64,000 nucleotides of DNA from Myotis daubentonii (Eukaryota > Chordata > Mammalia > Chiroptera > Vespertilionidae): the NCBI RefSeq assembly GCF_963259705.1, contig NC_081847.1:91628046-91692045 (forward strand), given 5' to 3'. The translations under genes were made by a program, and so were the position numbers. The notes below the pieces were generated by a model. The model made no database searches. It had not been told where the DNA came from and saw only the letters and a list, made by a program, of their open reading frames with translations. How positions within the stretch are numbered: the stretch's first letter is position 1; each line of letters opens with the position of its first letter. Of this stretch, positions 11,901-23,379 are shown in pieces.

Positions 11901-14457
11901 TGATTGTTGCAGGTGCATGCATGGGTTTCTAATTTAGCAGTGACTAATAATATCTAAGTGATAAAAAAGCTTTATTTGAGGAATGAAAATCAGCGGTAGG
12001 CATGCCACTTTTGTTCTAATTTAAGCCTCTCATATCCTAGCCTTGAGAGTTTTAATTATGATGTTTAGATACTGTAACTTTCAAATCATGAGTTTTCTGA
12101 TAACTTAGCTTAAAGTTCCTTCTAAACAATTTTCCTACGACATACACTATTTATTAATGTACTCACTGGAATTTGTGACTGAATCAAAAACTGTAGGAAA
12201 GAGAAATGACTGTAGCTATTTCTGGAGACAGTCGTGATCGCTCAGTGGTTGACAATGGTGGTTTCTTTGGGTTGCCCACTTCCGGGTGAAGGGTTGTAAC
12301 CTGTTTCAATAGAGAGGACATTTCTCCCCTCCGTCAGGTGTGGCCCGCAGGTCTGAGGAGGGTGAAAATTTTCCTCGTTTCTAGGCAGTTAGTGTCTCCC
12401 TATTCTCCTGTGCAGGAGGCACTTAAGGCCTGAATTTCTTATACCGAAGCCCAAAACATCTATTCAGGAAGCTGCTCTCTTTTGTTCCATAAAAAGAAAT
12501 AACAACTGATAGAGTCTCTCTCCTAAATCCTACTCCACAGATGTGAACACCTGAATCTTGTTCTAAGTGTACCTCTCTTTAGGATGCCTGGAGAGTATAG
12601 CACATTCATCGACTGATCTTTTAGGTGTTCAATTCTGACATGTGCCAAGTGACCAGAGCTGTGATTTATTTCAATCATAATGGATTAGAATGTAGAAAAA
12701 TAAAAGGGTTACAGAAAAGTTGGAAGGACTGGAGGAGCAAAAATCAGAAGTCTCAAACCTCTACTGAATATGAGGCTCAAACACCACTGCTGTGACCCTG
12801 AGGTCAGAGAGTTCCTGTTTCCGTAGCTACCATGGGACCACCACACACCTTCCCCACACCCAGAAAACTAGAACAGGGAAAGTGGCCAGGAAAACAGTCC
12901 CACCTGTCACAGCTTGTTTTTGTCACTGTCAGAGGCAAAGGGCGACAATCTCCTCTTCCTTCTTTCAAATCACATGAGTGAGATTCACCAGCAGAAGCTA
13001 CTTTACATGTAGAGTGATGGCCACAAGTTCCTAAGCTTCCTGACATGGAGATGCAGAGGGAACATAGAAGAGGGCAGCAACAGAAGCCCGTGTTACACGG
13101 TGGAGGATCTGCCAGGCTCTTGAAGTAGCATTTTCAGAATCGTGGATTTGAATGTGGTAACATAAAATACTCTAAATAAACGTGATATATAGTTAAAACA
13201 TATTTCTATATTCTATTAAAATATAGAAGGAAAAGGAAATATCAACATGGTTTGACAATTCTTTTATTTTAGGAATGATTTTTGATTGCTCGATTCTATC
13301 AGTTTCCATTTCTGATAGTTCAAAAGTCATGAATACTGAGTGTTATTGAAACAAAAATGCATGTTACAGGTTTATAAGGGTATTTATTCCACTATTGTTA
13401 ATATGTTTAGCAGTTAAGGGAGAGGAGAATTCCTCAAGTATCATCCAAGCCTATAGTATAAGTACAAAATGAAAAATTAAAGGAGTCAGAAAAACCTATT
13501 CCTTGAACTGATTTTTGCTATGATAAGAAAGCTATAAAAATACTCTGTGATGAGTGTCTAGACCTTATAGAAGAAAATAATCCTAGAAAAATGTAGGTTC
13601 TATCTAAAATTAAATTAAAATGATAGTACTCAATTTGAATGGCTGAATGTCTTTGAAATTCAGTTTGTGATTTAGAATTCAGAAAAATACATTTTCCTGT
13701 GGGTTTGATGAGCAGGTTGCCAACAAAACCCCTCACTTGGCACAAAGCGGTTCTGCACACGGCAGTGGATGGAGGGTTTGTGCAGAGAAGAGGGATTAGA
13801 GTGGGGAGCTGAGCACCAAGCATACAGGAAGTGTGAATGCTGAGATTCTCAATGGAAGTTTATGGGGTGACAGTTAGTGGACAGGTGCCAGCCATGGCTG
13901 TCATCTAGCAGTGTGCAGCTCAGTCTGGCTCTATGAATACTAACCTCATACTGAATGACTCCAATGTCCCTTCTACCCTCTCTCCATACAGAGGCAAATC
14001 TGTTCATAATTACATGTGCCTAGAACCAACTGCATTTGTCATAAAACAAAATTATTATGAGTAGTCTTTACTATATATTGAATTTTCCAGTTTGCAACTC
14101 TTATACAAAATGAGAAAAAAAACTGTACTTTTCATTTATTCAGAATTTATCAAGAAATTCTTATTTTGCAAAATTCCATCAGTGTCACTAGCATTAGCAT
14201 TGCTCATAAACATTAATAACCAATATTGTTAGGGTTCTATAGAAAATTTTAAGTATTTAATTATTCCAATATGTCTTTTAGAGCAGCTATTCTCAAATAT
14301 TTAAATACTAATATATATGTAATTTTAACAAAAGTATTTGTATTTCATTTTGTACAGATATCTAAAAGGACATTGTCCTAGTTTTATCATTGTTGAAGTA
14401 GGTACAGAGATTTTTAATTAATCTTCTTTATGCTAATAAATGGGGTTTTATAAAAGA
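8992..14457. other. Unassigned intergenic DNA, 5.5 kb
   Basis: No gene and no repeat I can name over the longest quiet stretch in the left half. A pyrimidine-rich patch lies at 11080-11290. Short open frames (for example 10961-11293, 12804-13046, 13518-13823) have no recognisable product. It could hold strongly decayed L2 or L1 that cannot be read by eye. Confidence 0.5.
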
Positions 14458-14622
14458 CTAGAGGCCCAATGCACAAAATTTGTGCAAGAATAGCCCTTCC
14501 TTCCCCCGGCTGCCAGCACCAGCTTCCCTCTGGCACCCGGGACCCAGGCTTCCCTGGCAGCCCTGGCTTCGTCCAGAAGGTCATCCTGTCTAATAAGCAT
14601 ATTATGCTCTTATTATTATAGA
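14458..14622 (-). mobile_element. HeliBat-type Helitron, short non-autonomous
   Basis: In + orientation it begins CTAGAGGCCCAATGCACAAAATTTGTGCA, the reverse of the Helitron 3' terminus with its subterminal hairpin and CTAG. It ends TTATTATTATAGA|T, the reverse of the TC-starting 5' end. The flanks restore an A|T target without duplication, as Helitrons do. The middle has the CTGGCACCCGGGACCCAGGC phrase shared with 59652-59938. At 165 bp it has no Rep/helicase frame and could only move in trans. Confidence 0.85.
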
Positions 14623-15184
14623 TTTATTATGAATAGAAAGTATTGAATTTGATGGGGGTAAACACAATTATCAGAGGCTATTTTTTGGATTTAACAAATA
14701 AGAATTTCATGGTCTGATCTGTACATTTGGAAGATTTCCCTAGCAGCACAGAGACTAGGCAACTAAAGAGTCTAAAGCAAAGATAATATTTAGGACAATG
14801 TTTCAATTATTGATCAGAAATTATAAAGGTCTGAAATGAAATACTGATGATGGGAATGGGAAAAATGGGAGACTTTCAAGAGATGGTAAGAATACGGCAT
14901 GCAATTGGCTTAGGTTGATTGATTCCAAGTTTTTACTTGGGTAACAAGGACAGTGAATCCATAACTCAGATAAGTGTGAGATAATCAGTATAGATTTAGA
15001 AAAAATAAATAATGAGGAAATTTAAAAAAATAATTAGTTTCTGTGGAACATTCAGGTATAGAACTCTGGGTTGAAGCTATTGTTTTGTCAATTTGGGGTA
15101 TACATTTGTAGGTGTAAGCGAGAGAGAGATAACTGGTAAAGTGAAATTCAGACTAAGTACCATCCCCTTTTGGCCATGTTTATC

Positions 15185-15350
15185 AAAATGTGGGCCACAT
15201 ACCACTTGTATTAAAACCATGTCAGCATTATTTTTAAAAAGTCCATTTAAAAATCCATCCTACCCTTCAGATAAAGAATCTCTGAAGGTGGGACTGAAAA
15301 TGGGTGGTGTAACCAGTCCCTCACATTATTCTCATGAACTACTGCTTTAT
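15185..15350 (+). repeat. Possible MER5-like hAT fragment
   Basis: ATCAAAATGTGGGCC, GAATCTCTGAAGGTGGGACTGAAAAT and ATTCTCATGAACTACTG appear in the order expected for the MER5A family, but the middle is poorly conserved. Tentative. Confidence 0.45.
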
Positions 15351-16837
15351 GACAGTGAAGACTGTAACCGTGGCTCTCCATGAACCAACCTAGAGACCTT
15401 TAAAAACTGACCGATGGGGTGGAAAACACTACTTGAGTGATTCTGAGCAGAGCTGATAACCTTCTGCAGGACTACGGACACTTCTTCGAAATCAAGAGGG
15501 ATGGGTGAGGGGCCAGAGAGAGGTGGTGGGAGAGAATGAAATTGAGAAGGAACAGATAATTGGGAGGAGTGTAAAATGCTCACCAAATAATTTCACCTTA
15601 AAACTTCTCTTAAAGTGTACGCCAGTGATTCATCATAATGTGCCCACATGTGAGGAGAAATTCTGGGACCATTGACGTTGGCAGGCCCATTGCCTTCCAC
15701 TTTGGGTGGGTGGAGGAGGGAGGGCTAACTTCTTGTGAAAAACCACTCAAATTTAATAACACGACTGAGCTGTCACATTATTTAAAAATCCTGAAAACTT
15801 ATTTTTATGATTTTTGATTTGACTCTGGGCCTTTTGTTTTAATTAAAATGATCTATTAAGTAAAATCAGCTAAATTCTAAATCAATTTGAGTTATGACAA
15901 TCAATTGATACCGTACTAGAGAAGTGTCACAGAAATACCCCAGTAATCAAATTGATAACTTACTTAATGAAATGTCACAGAAATGTTTTTTTGTCCAATA
16001 CTTAATTTTAAATTAAACAGTTTTATGTTAGCTGTAGCAACACAGATTTGCCAATTTGCTGTTGCAAAATCGACATCATCCCAAATGTTTGAAAAAAACT
16101 GTTATAATGCAACAGTGTGGAAAGGAAAAGTTCACTTTCCCCCCATTTTCTTGTAGCTATGGCTCTAACAGTAGAGTCAAAGGGGCGGTGGGGCAGGGGG
16201 GGGGGTGAAGCATGTAACAGGAAATGGCTTGTGTTGGCATTCAAATGGCATTGTGTTGGGGGTATGTTTTTACAAATGGCCAACCAATGAACTGAGTGAA
16301 TATTCCAACCTGACCTGTGGGTTTTGCCTTTTAACACAGGGAGCAGATTTTTCTTGGCCTCATTTTCTTATGTCCCTCACCTAATTTGTCCATTAGTTTG
16401 TGATTCTGATGGAAATTTAATGCAAAAATAAAATCTATTTTGTTGCAAAGCTCTACTAGCCCATTATTGTTTATAAGCCTTTATCTAAAAATCTATTTTG
16501 GTATTTGCTGGAGCAATCTATATTGCAACAGCCTGGAGAATCAACCATTTCCATCCACAACACAAGGAGAGAAGCCCTCAGGGTGAGTCAGGAGGATGGC
16601 CTGGCTACTATGCAGTTCTCAGGAAGCTAGGGAGGAGCACAGGAATGAAAAGAAAGATCTAGTTCTAGTCCCTAGTCTTATGGTTCAAGAAAATACCTGT
16701 GAATTTACAACGATGCAGTAAATAAGACTCACTTCTCTCATTTCAGCATTATTCTACTTTGCCAAGCTTTCTGGATTTAAAAGTACCTCCCTCACTCTCT
16801 CATAGAACTTTCCCTATCAAATATATGTGATCATATT

Positions 16838-16886
16838 ATACACACACACACACACGTGTATATGTGTGTGTGTGTATATATATATT
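16838..16886. repeat. Compound (CA)n/(TG)n/(TA)n microsatellite
   Basis: About eight CA units, then CGTGTATA, then TG units and TA units. The CA and TG blocks are mutually complementary, so the locus can fold into a hairpin. Confidence 0.95.
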
Positions 16887-17298
16887 TTCACATGCCCTCC
16901 TAAGAAATATTAAGTAGAAATAGACAATTGTAGGGAAAGTGAGGGTTACAACCAATGTGTTAGACCTCTTCCTCATTGCTGTCAGCTTCCTACCTGGTTC
17001 TATTGCCTGAGTCATAGAGAGAGATATCTCATTAAGTGTAGCTGCGAGTCAAGTGAAAAATGGTATAATTTAATAAATATGAAGAAGTCATAGCCAGGAA
17101 ATATGAGACTGTTTTTCTTTTAAAAAACATATTAGACTGACCATGTAAGACAGTGATCTTCAACCAACTGTTCATTTCTTCTAGTTCTATCAAACTTATC
17201 TACTGAACCAAATTCATTTTTCAATAAAACCTGAATTAAATTGATTTATAAAGTGTTTATAAATGGAAGGGTTTCTTATAAGAACTCTTATAACTCAA

Positions 17299-17690
17299 CT
17301 AGAGGCCCGTTGCAGGAAGATTCCTGAAAGAATAGGGCTTTCTGAGGCCAGAGCAAAGCAGAGAAGGGAGCGAACCGCCGATATGGACTTCACTCCCGTC
17401 TCCGCTACCTTGCTCTCTCCTGTCTCTGCTGCCTCGCTCCCTCCCTTCTCCATCGCTTTGCTGCCTTGCTCCCTCCCCTGTCCACTGCCTCGGCTCTGTT
17501 CCCTTCTCCGCCGCTTCACTCCCTTCTACAGCGCTTGGCTTCCTTCTACGCTGTCTTCAGTCTTCGCTCCATGTCTGTATATGCAAATTAACCATCATCT
17601 TTGTAGGATTAATTTGCACATCGCTCTGATTGGCTGGTGGGCATAGCGGAGGGATGGTCAATTTGCATGTTTCTCTTTTATTAGTGTAGA
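17299..17690 (-). mobile_element. HeliBat-type Helitron, non-autonomous
   Basis: Starts CTAGAGGCCCGTTGCAGG and ends TTTCTCTTTTATTAGTGTAGA|T with base A before and T after. These are the reversed 3' CTAG and 5' TC ends in an A|T target. The interior has pyrimidine-rich CTCCCTTCTCC repeats. A 5' subterminal region carries TATGCAAATTAACC ... GGATTAATTTGCA and GATTGGCTGGTGGGCATAGCG, nearly the same as 59820-59900. A 127-codon open frame across it (17263-17646) is an artefact of the C-rich interior. Confidence 0.9.
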
Positions 17691-17701
17691 TGAGAGGAAG
17701 A

Positions 17702-18165
17702 CAAAAAAAATTAATGGGTAAAGGACTTGAATAGATTTTTCTCCAAAGAGATATATGAACAGCCAGTAAACATAAAAAGACAGATGGTGAGCATCATTAG
17801 TCATAAGGGAAATAGAAATCAAATCACAATGAGGTACCACTTCACAGCCACTAGGATTGTTGTAATCATTATCTTTGTCATCATCATCATGATCATGATC
17901 ATTACAGAAAAACAAAAAAAAAAAAACAGAAAACATTGGCAAGGATGTGAGGAAACTGGAACCCTAAACATTGCTGGTAGAAATAGAAAATGGTAAAGCC
18001 AGTGTGGAAAATAGTATGGTAGTTCCTCACAAAATTAACCATACAATTACCATAGGATACGATAATTCCACTGTTTGGTATGTGTTGAAAAAAATTGAAA
18101 ACAGGGATCCAACATGTACCAGTGTCCACTGAAGCATTATTTATAATAGCCAAAGGTAGAAAACA
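17702..18165 (+). pseudogene. L1 ORF2 3' fragment, sense
   Basis: Nucleotide phrases such as GGACTTGAATAGATTTTTCTCC, GAGGTACCACTTCACAGCC and GAAGCATTATTTATAATAGCC are from the C-terminal part of the L1 reverse-transcriptase gene. A translated stretch at 17727-17860 (NRFFSKE...VNIKRQMVSIISHKGNRNQ) supports this. An ATC/ATG trinucleotide expansion at 17876-17903 and a poly-A interrupt the frame. Dead fragment, 5' and 3' truncated. Confidence 0.85.
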
Positions 18166-18224
18166 TTATACTAAACATAACATTTATTACAATTAACATT
18201 CCAAGTGACATTAGTCAAGTGGAG

Positions 18225-18962
18225 TTGAGACAGGGCTCGCTCATTGCGATTGCTTCTGTAGTTGAGCTTCATATGGATTTTATTACTGGATTTTATTCCC
18301 TGTTTTATCAAATGCAAGTAATGTTGCTCTGAACATAGGTGTACAATTATCTTCTCCACACCCTGCTTTCAATTCTTTAGGGTATATACTCAGAAGCAGA
18401 ATTTCTGGATCATATGGTAATTTAATTTTAATTTTTTTGAGGAACTGTCATACTGTTCTCCACAGCGACTGTATTATTTTAAATTCCCATTGATAGTGCA
18501 TGAGGGTTTCAATTACTCCACAGCCTCATCAACCTTGTTATTTTATAACTTTTTTTTGTTGTTGCTGTTAATCTTCACCCAAGGATATTTTTCCATTGAT
18601 TTTAGAGAGAGTGGAAGGGAGAGGGAGAGACACACAGAGAGAGAAACATTGATGATGTGAGAGAGACACATCCATTGGTTGCCTCCCCCACTCGCCCTCA
18701 CCAGGGCCCGGAATGGAGCCAGCAACGGAGGAGGTACATGCCCTTGACCAGAATCGAACCTGGGGCACTTTAGTCTGTGAGGGCCAACACTCTATCCACT
18801 GAGCCAAACTGGCTAGGGCTATCACGTTTGATACAGATCTTAATGGGTATGAACTGGTATCTCATTACAGTTTTGATTTTTATTTTCTGACTTATTAGTG
18901 ATGTTGAGCATCTTTTAATTTGCTTATTAGCCATTTTATGTCTTCTTTGGACATATAAATAC
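18225..18962 (-). pseudogene. L1 ORF2 3' fragment, antisense, split by a Ves SINE
   Basis: Reading the minus strand gives the same ORF2 end region as the sense fragment next to it: CATAAAATGGCTAATAAGC, GAGATACCAGTTCATACCC, then after the SINE CTGTGGAGAACAGTATGACAG and CATATGATCCAGAAATTCTGC. The Ves SINE at 18568-18820 interrupts it. The two neighbours cover overlapping parts of L1, so they are independent insertions. Confidence 0.85.
18568..18820 (-). repeat. Ves SINE inserted in an L1
   Basis: In + orientation it runs from a T-rich tail (as TTTTTCCATTGATTTTAGAG) through GA-rich sequence, ATTGATGATGTGAGAGAGA and GAATCGAACCTGGG (reversed B box) to AACTGGCTAGGGCT, the reversed start of the tRNA-like head (type A). 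L1 sequence continues on both sides. Target duplication not clear. Confidence 0.92.
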
Positions 18963-19810
18963 ATTTAATGCTACAAAAAATCAAATACATCATTCACTGC
19001 CTTTCCTATATTCATAGCTTATTATTTAAAGAATTGCTTTTTCAGGTTGTCTGTATCTTTACTATAGTGATTTACTTCTAGATTAATTATGCAGAATAAT
19101 TGGGAAATGAAAGAGCTCCAAATGAACATCATGAATCACTCCTCATCTCCATTCAAAGAATCAGTTTATGAAGCTGCTACAAACAAAACCTACCACAGTT
19201 GACATGTGGAAAAGCTTTTATACTTAAAAGCTTGAACTGCTGATTTCTACTCTGATATAGATTTTTAGACAAACTATGAACAAATTCATAGGAAAATGTT
19301 CCTGTCTATCAAATTCACAATTTTACCTTCTGCCCCCCAATTCTTTATGTGTTTTGGTTTTCATATTTATAAATTCTTTAAGCTAAAGTAACCCACACTC
19401 ACTTTTGTTTAAAAAGGAAAACAAAATGCATCTAAAACAACAATCATTTTCGAGTTTTAAACATCACAGAACATAGTTACCTCCTGGAATAATATTTTGT
19501 GTAATGAATGGTGTGAATATTTGAACTCTGACAACTCCCATATCCCACTTGCACCAGTATCAGAATAATGCAAAAAAAGAAGAAGAAAGAAAACAAAGAA
19601 AGAGAAGGAGAAAGGGAGAAAGAAACAGGTTTCCTTTGTTGATTCAGTTGGGATAAAAATAGATTATGGTAAAATGTAGCTTTAAGTAACAAGAGCTTTT
19701 ATATACTTTTATGCTCATCACTGAATGTGATAAATGCTTTTGAGAAGAAGCATTCAACCATATACGTCTATAAAATGTTAAATTTATGATGAATTTGGGG
19801 AAAATTTACT
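18963..19810. other. Unassigned DNA with a purine tract
   Basis: Nothing recognised except a strand-asymmetric purine-rich tract (GAAGAAGAAAGAAAAC...) at about 19571-19627. Confidence 0.5.
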
Positions 19811-19900
19811 TTGTAGATGACAGAATGATGAAGCTACCTGAAGTCAAGTGCTTTGGCCAAGCTAGTGAGTGGTGGGGTCCAGGGCTCAGGACTTCTGCCT
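19811..19900 (-). repeat. MIR fragment
   Basis: GATGAAGCTACCTGAAGTCAAG, then GGCCAAGCTAGTGAGTGGTGGG, resembles the reversed MIR core (…GACTTGCCCAAGGTCACACAGCTAGTAAGTGG…). It is short and diverged. Confidence 0.5.
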
Positions 19901-19912
19901 ATCCCCCTAGGG

Positions 19913-20224
19913 CAGTGGTTCTCAACCTTCCTCATGCCACGACCCTTTAATACAGTTCCTCATGTTGCGGTGACCCCCAACCATAAAATTATTTTCGTTG
20001 CTACTTCGTAACTGTAATTTTGCTACTGTTATGAATCATAATGTAAATATCTGATATGTAGGATGTATTTTCATTGTTTCAAATTGAACATAATTAAAGC
20101 ATAGTGATTAATCACAAAAAACAATATGTAATTATATATGTGTTTTCCAATGGTCTTAGGCGACCCCTGTGAAAGGGTCGTTTGACCCCCAAAGGGGTCG
20201 CGACCCACAGGTTGAGAACTGCTG
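19913..20224 (+). mobile_element. SPIN hAT transposon, non-autonomous, most complete copy
   Basis: Terminal CAGTGGTTCTCAACCTTCCT at the left and ACAGGTTGAGAACTGCTG at the right are hAT terminal inverted repeats. The interior matches the SPIN MITE layout, including GCGGTGACCCCCAACC and the internal ATTAATCACAAAAAACAAT block. A perfect 8-bp target duplication CCCTAGGG flanks it (19905-19912 and 20225-20232), the hallmark of hAT integration. SPIN is established as a horizontally transferred family in scattered tetrapods. The copy encodes no transposase. Of the three copies here it alone keeps the whole interior. Confidence 0.95.
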
Positions 20225-20579
20225 CCCTAGGGATTCCCTCACTGGAACATGCCTCTCTGCACACAATAAGCTCCTCGCACCAGTCCAGACAATGATCAAG
20301 AGCAGAGCTTGTCCTGACCCTCCCGGTTCATCCTGCTCGCTAACCTCAGTCCCTCCTCTGACCCTGCTGAATGCATGAGCTCTCCAGGCTTTTATCTCAT
20401 TGCAATCAAGACCCCGTCAGACTTTCTTCAGGAGTCTTGTTAGAATAAGACATCAACAAAGGAATGTATTTTCGTGGATTTTATAGAAGGTAACCTTTCA
20501 TGATTCTCTAATAAAAATTAAAGTAGTTGTGTTATTGAATTATGAAATAAGTAACCTCCTTTCAGCTTTCCTCTTGGCA

Positions 20580-20930
20580 AGCACTGAAGCTGACACTTTA
20601 ATGGCGTTTACCCAGAAGCTCCTAAGCTTGGGGAGCTCAGCACAAGCCGCTATCAAAGCACAGGCCTCGCCACGGGCTCCCCAAACCTAATTACTACAAG
20701 TGCAAACTTTCCTCCGGAGGGAGACCACTTGCTCTCCAAATCTGACAGGTAGAAATTAGTCCCCTAATGGAACGGAATCGTTCTGCAAATTGAAGGAATT
20801 AAGTGTGCTTCTTTCATTTAAGCTCCTTTTAAATTAGATTTTAATTTGGATCCACGTGTGAAGAGGTTGATGGCATGAAACAGCTTAGGTTGGCCCAGAG
20901 CCAATTATTTTATATTGCTCCTCTCCAGAT
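20580..20930. other. Candidate conserved noncoding element
   Basis: A repeat-free block of moderate GC with many homeodomain-like cores (CCTAATTACTAC, ATTAAGTG, GCCAATTATTTT) and no open frame. Its texture resembles mammalian developmental enhancers in gene deserts. This is inference from composition only; no alignment was possible. Confidence 0.25.
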
Positions 20931-22476
20931 ATGGTGCGTCTCTTTCATAACCACTGGCCACTATGGGGCAGAGGAACTCATCCTTGATGAAGGGGAGGTT
21001 TCTTGAGAGCACCATGTCACTCTGAAATATTGCCAAAGGATTGGTTGCTTTCTCTACCAGTAATTTCACTGTCACAGAGACATCAGAGATTGCATAAAGG
21101 ATGTCTTTGTATGTGATTTTTTTTAAAAAAAAAAATCATCACTGTTAAAAGGTAGAGGAATAAAGAAAATATTAGCTCATCAGAAGTGCAATATAATAAA
21201 GAGAGGCAATTTATACAGCCCTGATTCAATTATAGAGTAATTTCTTTCTCAATCAAAATCACAGCAACAACAAAGAGATCAATAGAAGGTCATTTCTTAT
21301 AACAGGTAATAACCAGTAGATCACAGTGACTGTAGAAGACTCTTCAGAGCATGTATTTCATTCAATCAACATAAATATACCAGAATTATGTCTAATTATG
21401 CTCCAAGGATATCTGTAAGGGTCATCAGAATGTATATGAATTGAGAACTTCAGCTTATTACTCCAATTGAATATGTAGATTAATTATATTTGAGAACATG
21501 TCACATTTAATTCCAGTAGAAACTAGGTTTTCTAAATATTTTTTAAACTTTCACATGAAAAATCTAAATAACCATGAAACCACCCAATAAATCTTTAAAT
21601 ACCTCTTAATATGTATAATACTATCATAATGTCAATATTAGTATATTCCATCGATGAAATGGTGATAAGGAAGAAAAGCTTGTGTTACTGATAGGAGAAC
21701 AGGTAAAGGTATTTCATAGGTAATGACCACAAAATAAGTTTTAAAAAAGATCAGGTAGCATTCAAACTGGAAAATGTTCTTCATTCTCACTGTAAGCCAA
21801 GTCAGGCTATTAACTCTCTACCACAAATGGCCCAAAACTGTGTGTTCCTCGCAACAGATAATATCCAGATTCCTTTTTAGAAGAAAGAATCTTCTTAGGA
21901 TCTGACATTAGCTGGGGCTTTGGGTAACTGGGCCAGGCACTAGTGAAAACTGGGACTTCAACCAAGGGCCTGCTCAAGTTTGAGTTTCAATAAGCACTAG
22001 ACAGTGAGTTCTAGTTCTAGCATGTCTTTGGGTAAGTAGCATTTGCTGATGTAAAGAAAAACACTACACACTATTTCATAAATAATTAAAATGACAAGAG
22101 CTGGGGAAAAGTTAACTCACTGGCTTACAGTGAGAAATGAAGAAATACATATATATGTACTTCATTTGTTCATTGGAACTATAATTTCTTTTATAAAGGT
22201 CTGTTACATTTTCTTTGTGTAACCAGTAGAAATATTAAAAACACATGATGGAAGCCTACTTTTGATAATGTAGGCTGAGTTAATTAGTCTAATTTCTCCC
22301 TTGAAACAATACAAAAATTCTGAGAAAAATATTTCTTTAACTATCATATTAATCAGATTGAAGAGATGGGAGGGAATTTCCAAAGCCAATGTTGGGGTAG
22401 GCCCAAGTCCACTAAAGTAAATGAAATTTCAGGCATCTACATTCCTTCTGCCCTGACAGTGTTTACTGGTAAGGGG

Positions 22477-22478
<2 letters not shown>
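20931..22478. other. Unassigned intergenic DNA
   Basis: No gene and no nameable repeat. An A/T homopolymer junction (TTTTTTTAAAAAAAAAA) lies near 21118-21135. Confidence 0.5.

Positions 22479-22521
<43 letters not shown>
22479..22521. repeat. (GT)n microsatellite
   Basis: About 21 uninterrupted GT units. It accounts for the Cys/Val runs in open frames here. Confidence 0.98.
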
Positions 22522-22522
<1 letters not shown>

Positions 22523-23379
22523 CACAAAGTGAGAAGGTAAGATATCAAGGCCCAATGCTAACACAGGAGGGAGGTGAACAGAAATTTTCCCCAAGTGAAG
22601 CTGGGATCTAACCGGGCTACACAAACATGATGAGTGTGGACCTGATGTGCGCCTGCCACCCAGTAACTTTCCCACAACAGTCTACCTACGGGAAGAGCTT
22701 CCTGGTGATTCTGTTCTTAGTTTGCTTTTTTTGTTTTGTGTCATTGTTTTCTTTGCCATTAAATGGACCAAGTATATCCCAGTGAAGGTAAAAACAAAGT
22801 CCCTGAGAAGCTGTTGCCACAGCCCAGACCAGAAGTACAGTAGATGCAACCTGGTCTGTCATCGTTTTTGGAAGAAGAAATTCACTAAACTTAAAACAGT
22901 TCCAACAAGAGAGGAGAGAAATTAAAAGTCAAAGAAAATATTTGAAACATAAAAGTTGATTCCAAAACAGAGGTGAGATGCCATTTAAAGAAACCTACTG
23001 GCTTAAGAGAATAACAAACAAACAAACCATAAACTTTAGATAGAGATAGCAGAGCTAAAAAAACAAAGACAATTTTAAAAAGAGAGAGAGAAAAAGAAAA
23101 CAAAGGACTAAATCTAGAACATGCCAAAAATTTCTAAGATTTAATAACAAAACCAACTAATAGAACATTGAAACCACTTGTATTACACACACACAATCTA
23201 GCCAATGAAATGGATAAATAAATCAACAGAATATAACTCCCCTGGTAGAAAATCAAACACATGCAATTTGATTTCTCACAGCTTCACTGTAAAGCTGCTA
23301 GTATACTTAAAATACAAACAGACAAAAAAACGTACAGAGTTTTTAAATATAAGCAGATATCTAGAGGTTTCTCGCCCTG
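22522..23379. other. Unassigned intergenic DNA
   Basis: No recognised gene or repeat. The 92-codon frame at 22647-22925 begins with a hydrophobic stretch but has no recognisable family and no support as an exon. Confidence 0.45.

Larger units (their letters stand above)
14623..17298. other. Mostly unassigned DNA around the MER5-like fragment
   Basis: Apart from the MER5-like piece and microsatellites listed separately, no gene or repeat was recognised. A G-run lies at about 16196-16205. An antisense open frame at 16023-16337 has no recognisable product. Confidence 0.5.

Noticed and set aside
16838..16886. CRISPR-like or regulatory palindrome
   Set aside because: It is a compound CA/TG microsatellite; CRISPR arrays are not expected in a mammalian nuclear genome and no spacer structure exists.
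17263..17646. 127-codon open frame
   Set aside because: Lies almost wholly inside a non-autonomous Helitron with pyrimidine-rich repeats; no similarity to Rep/helicase.
17702..18962. Twin-priming explanation for the opposed L1 fragments
   Set aside because: Sense and antisense parts cover overlapping regions of L1 ORF2 rather than adjoining ones, so two separate insertions fit better.
22647..22925. Small membrane protein from the 92-codon frame
   Set aside because: One hydrophobic stretch near the start is not enough; no homologue recognised, and it adjoins a (GT)n tract in noncoding DNA.
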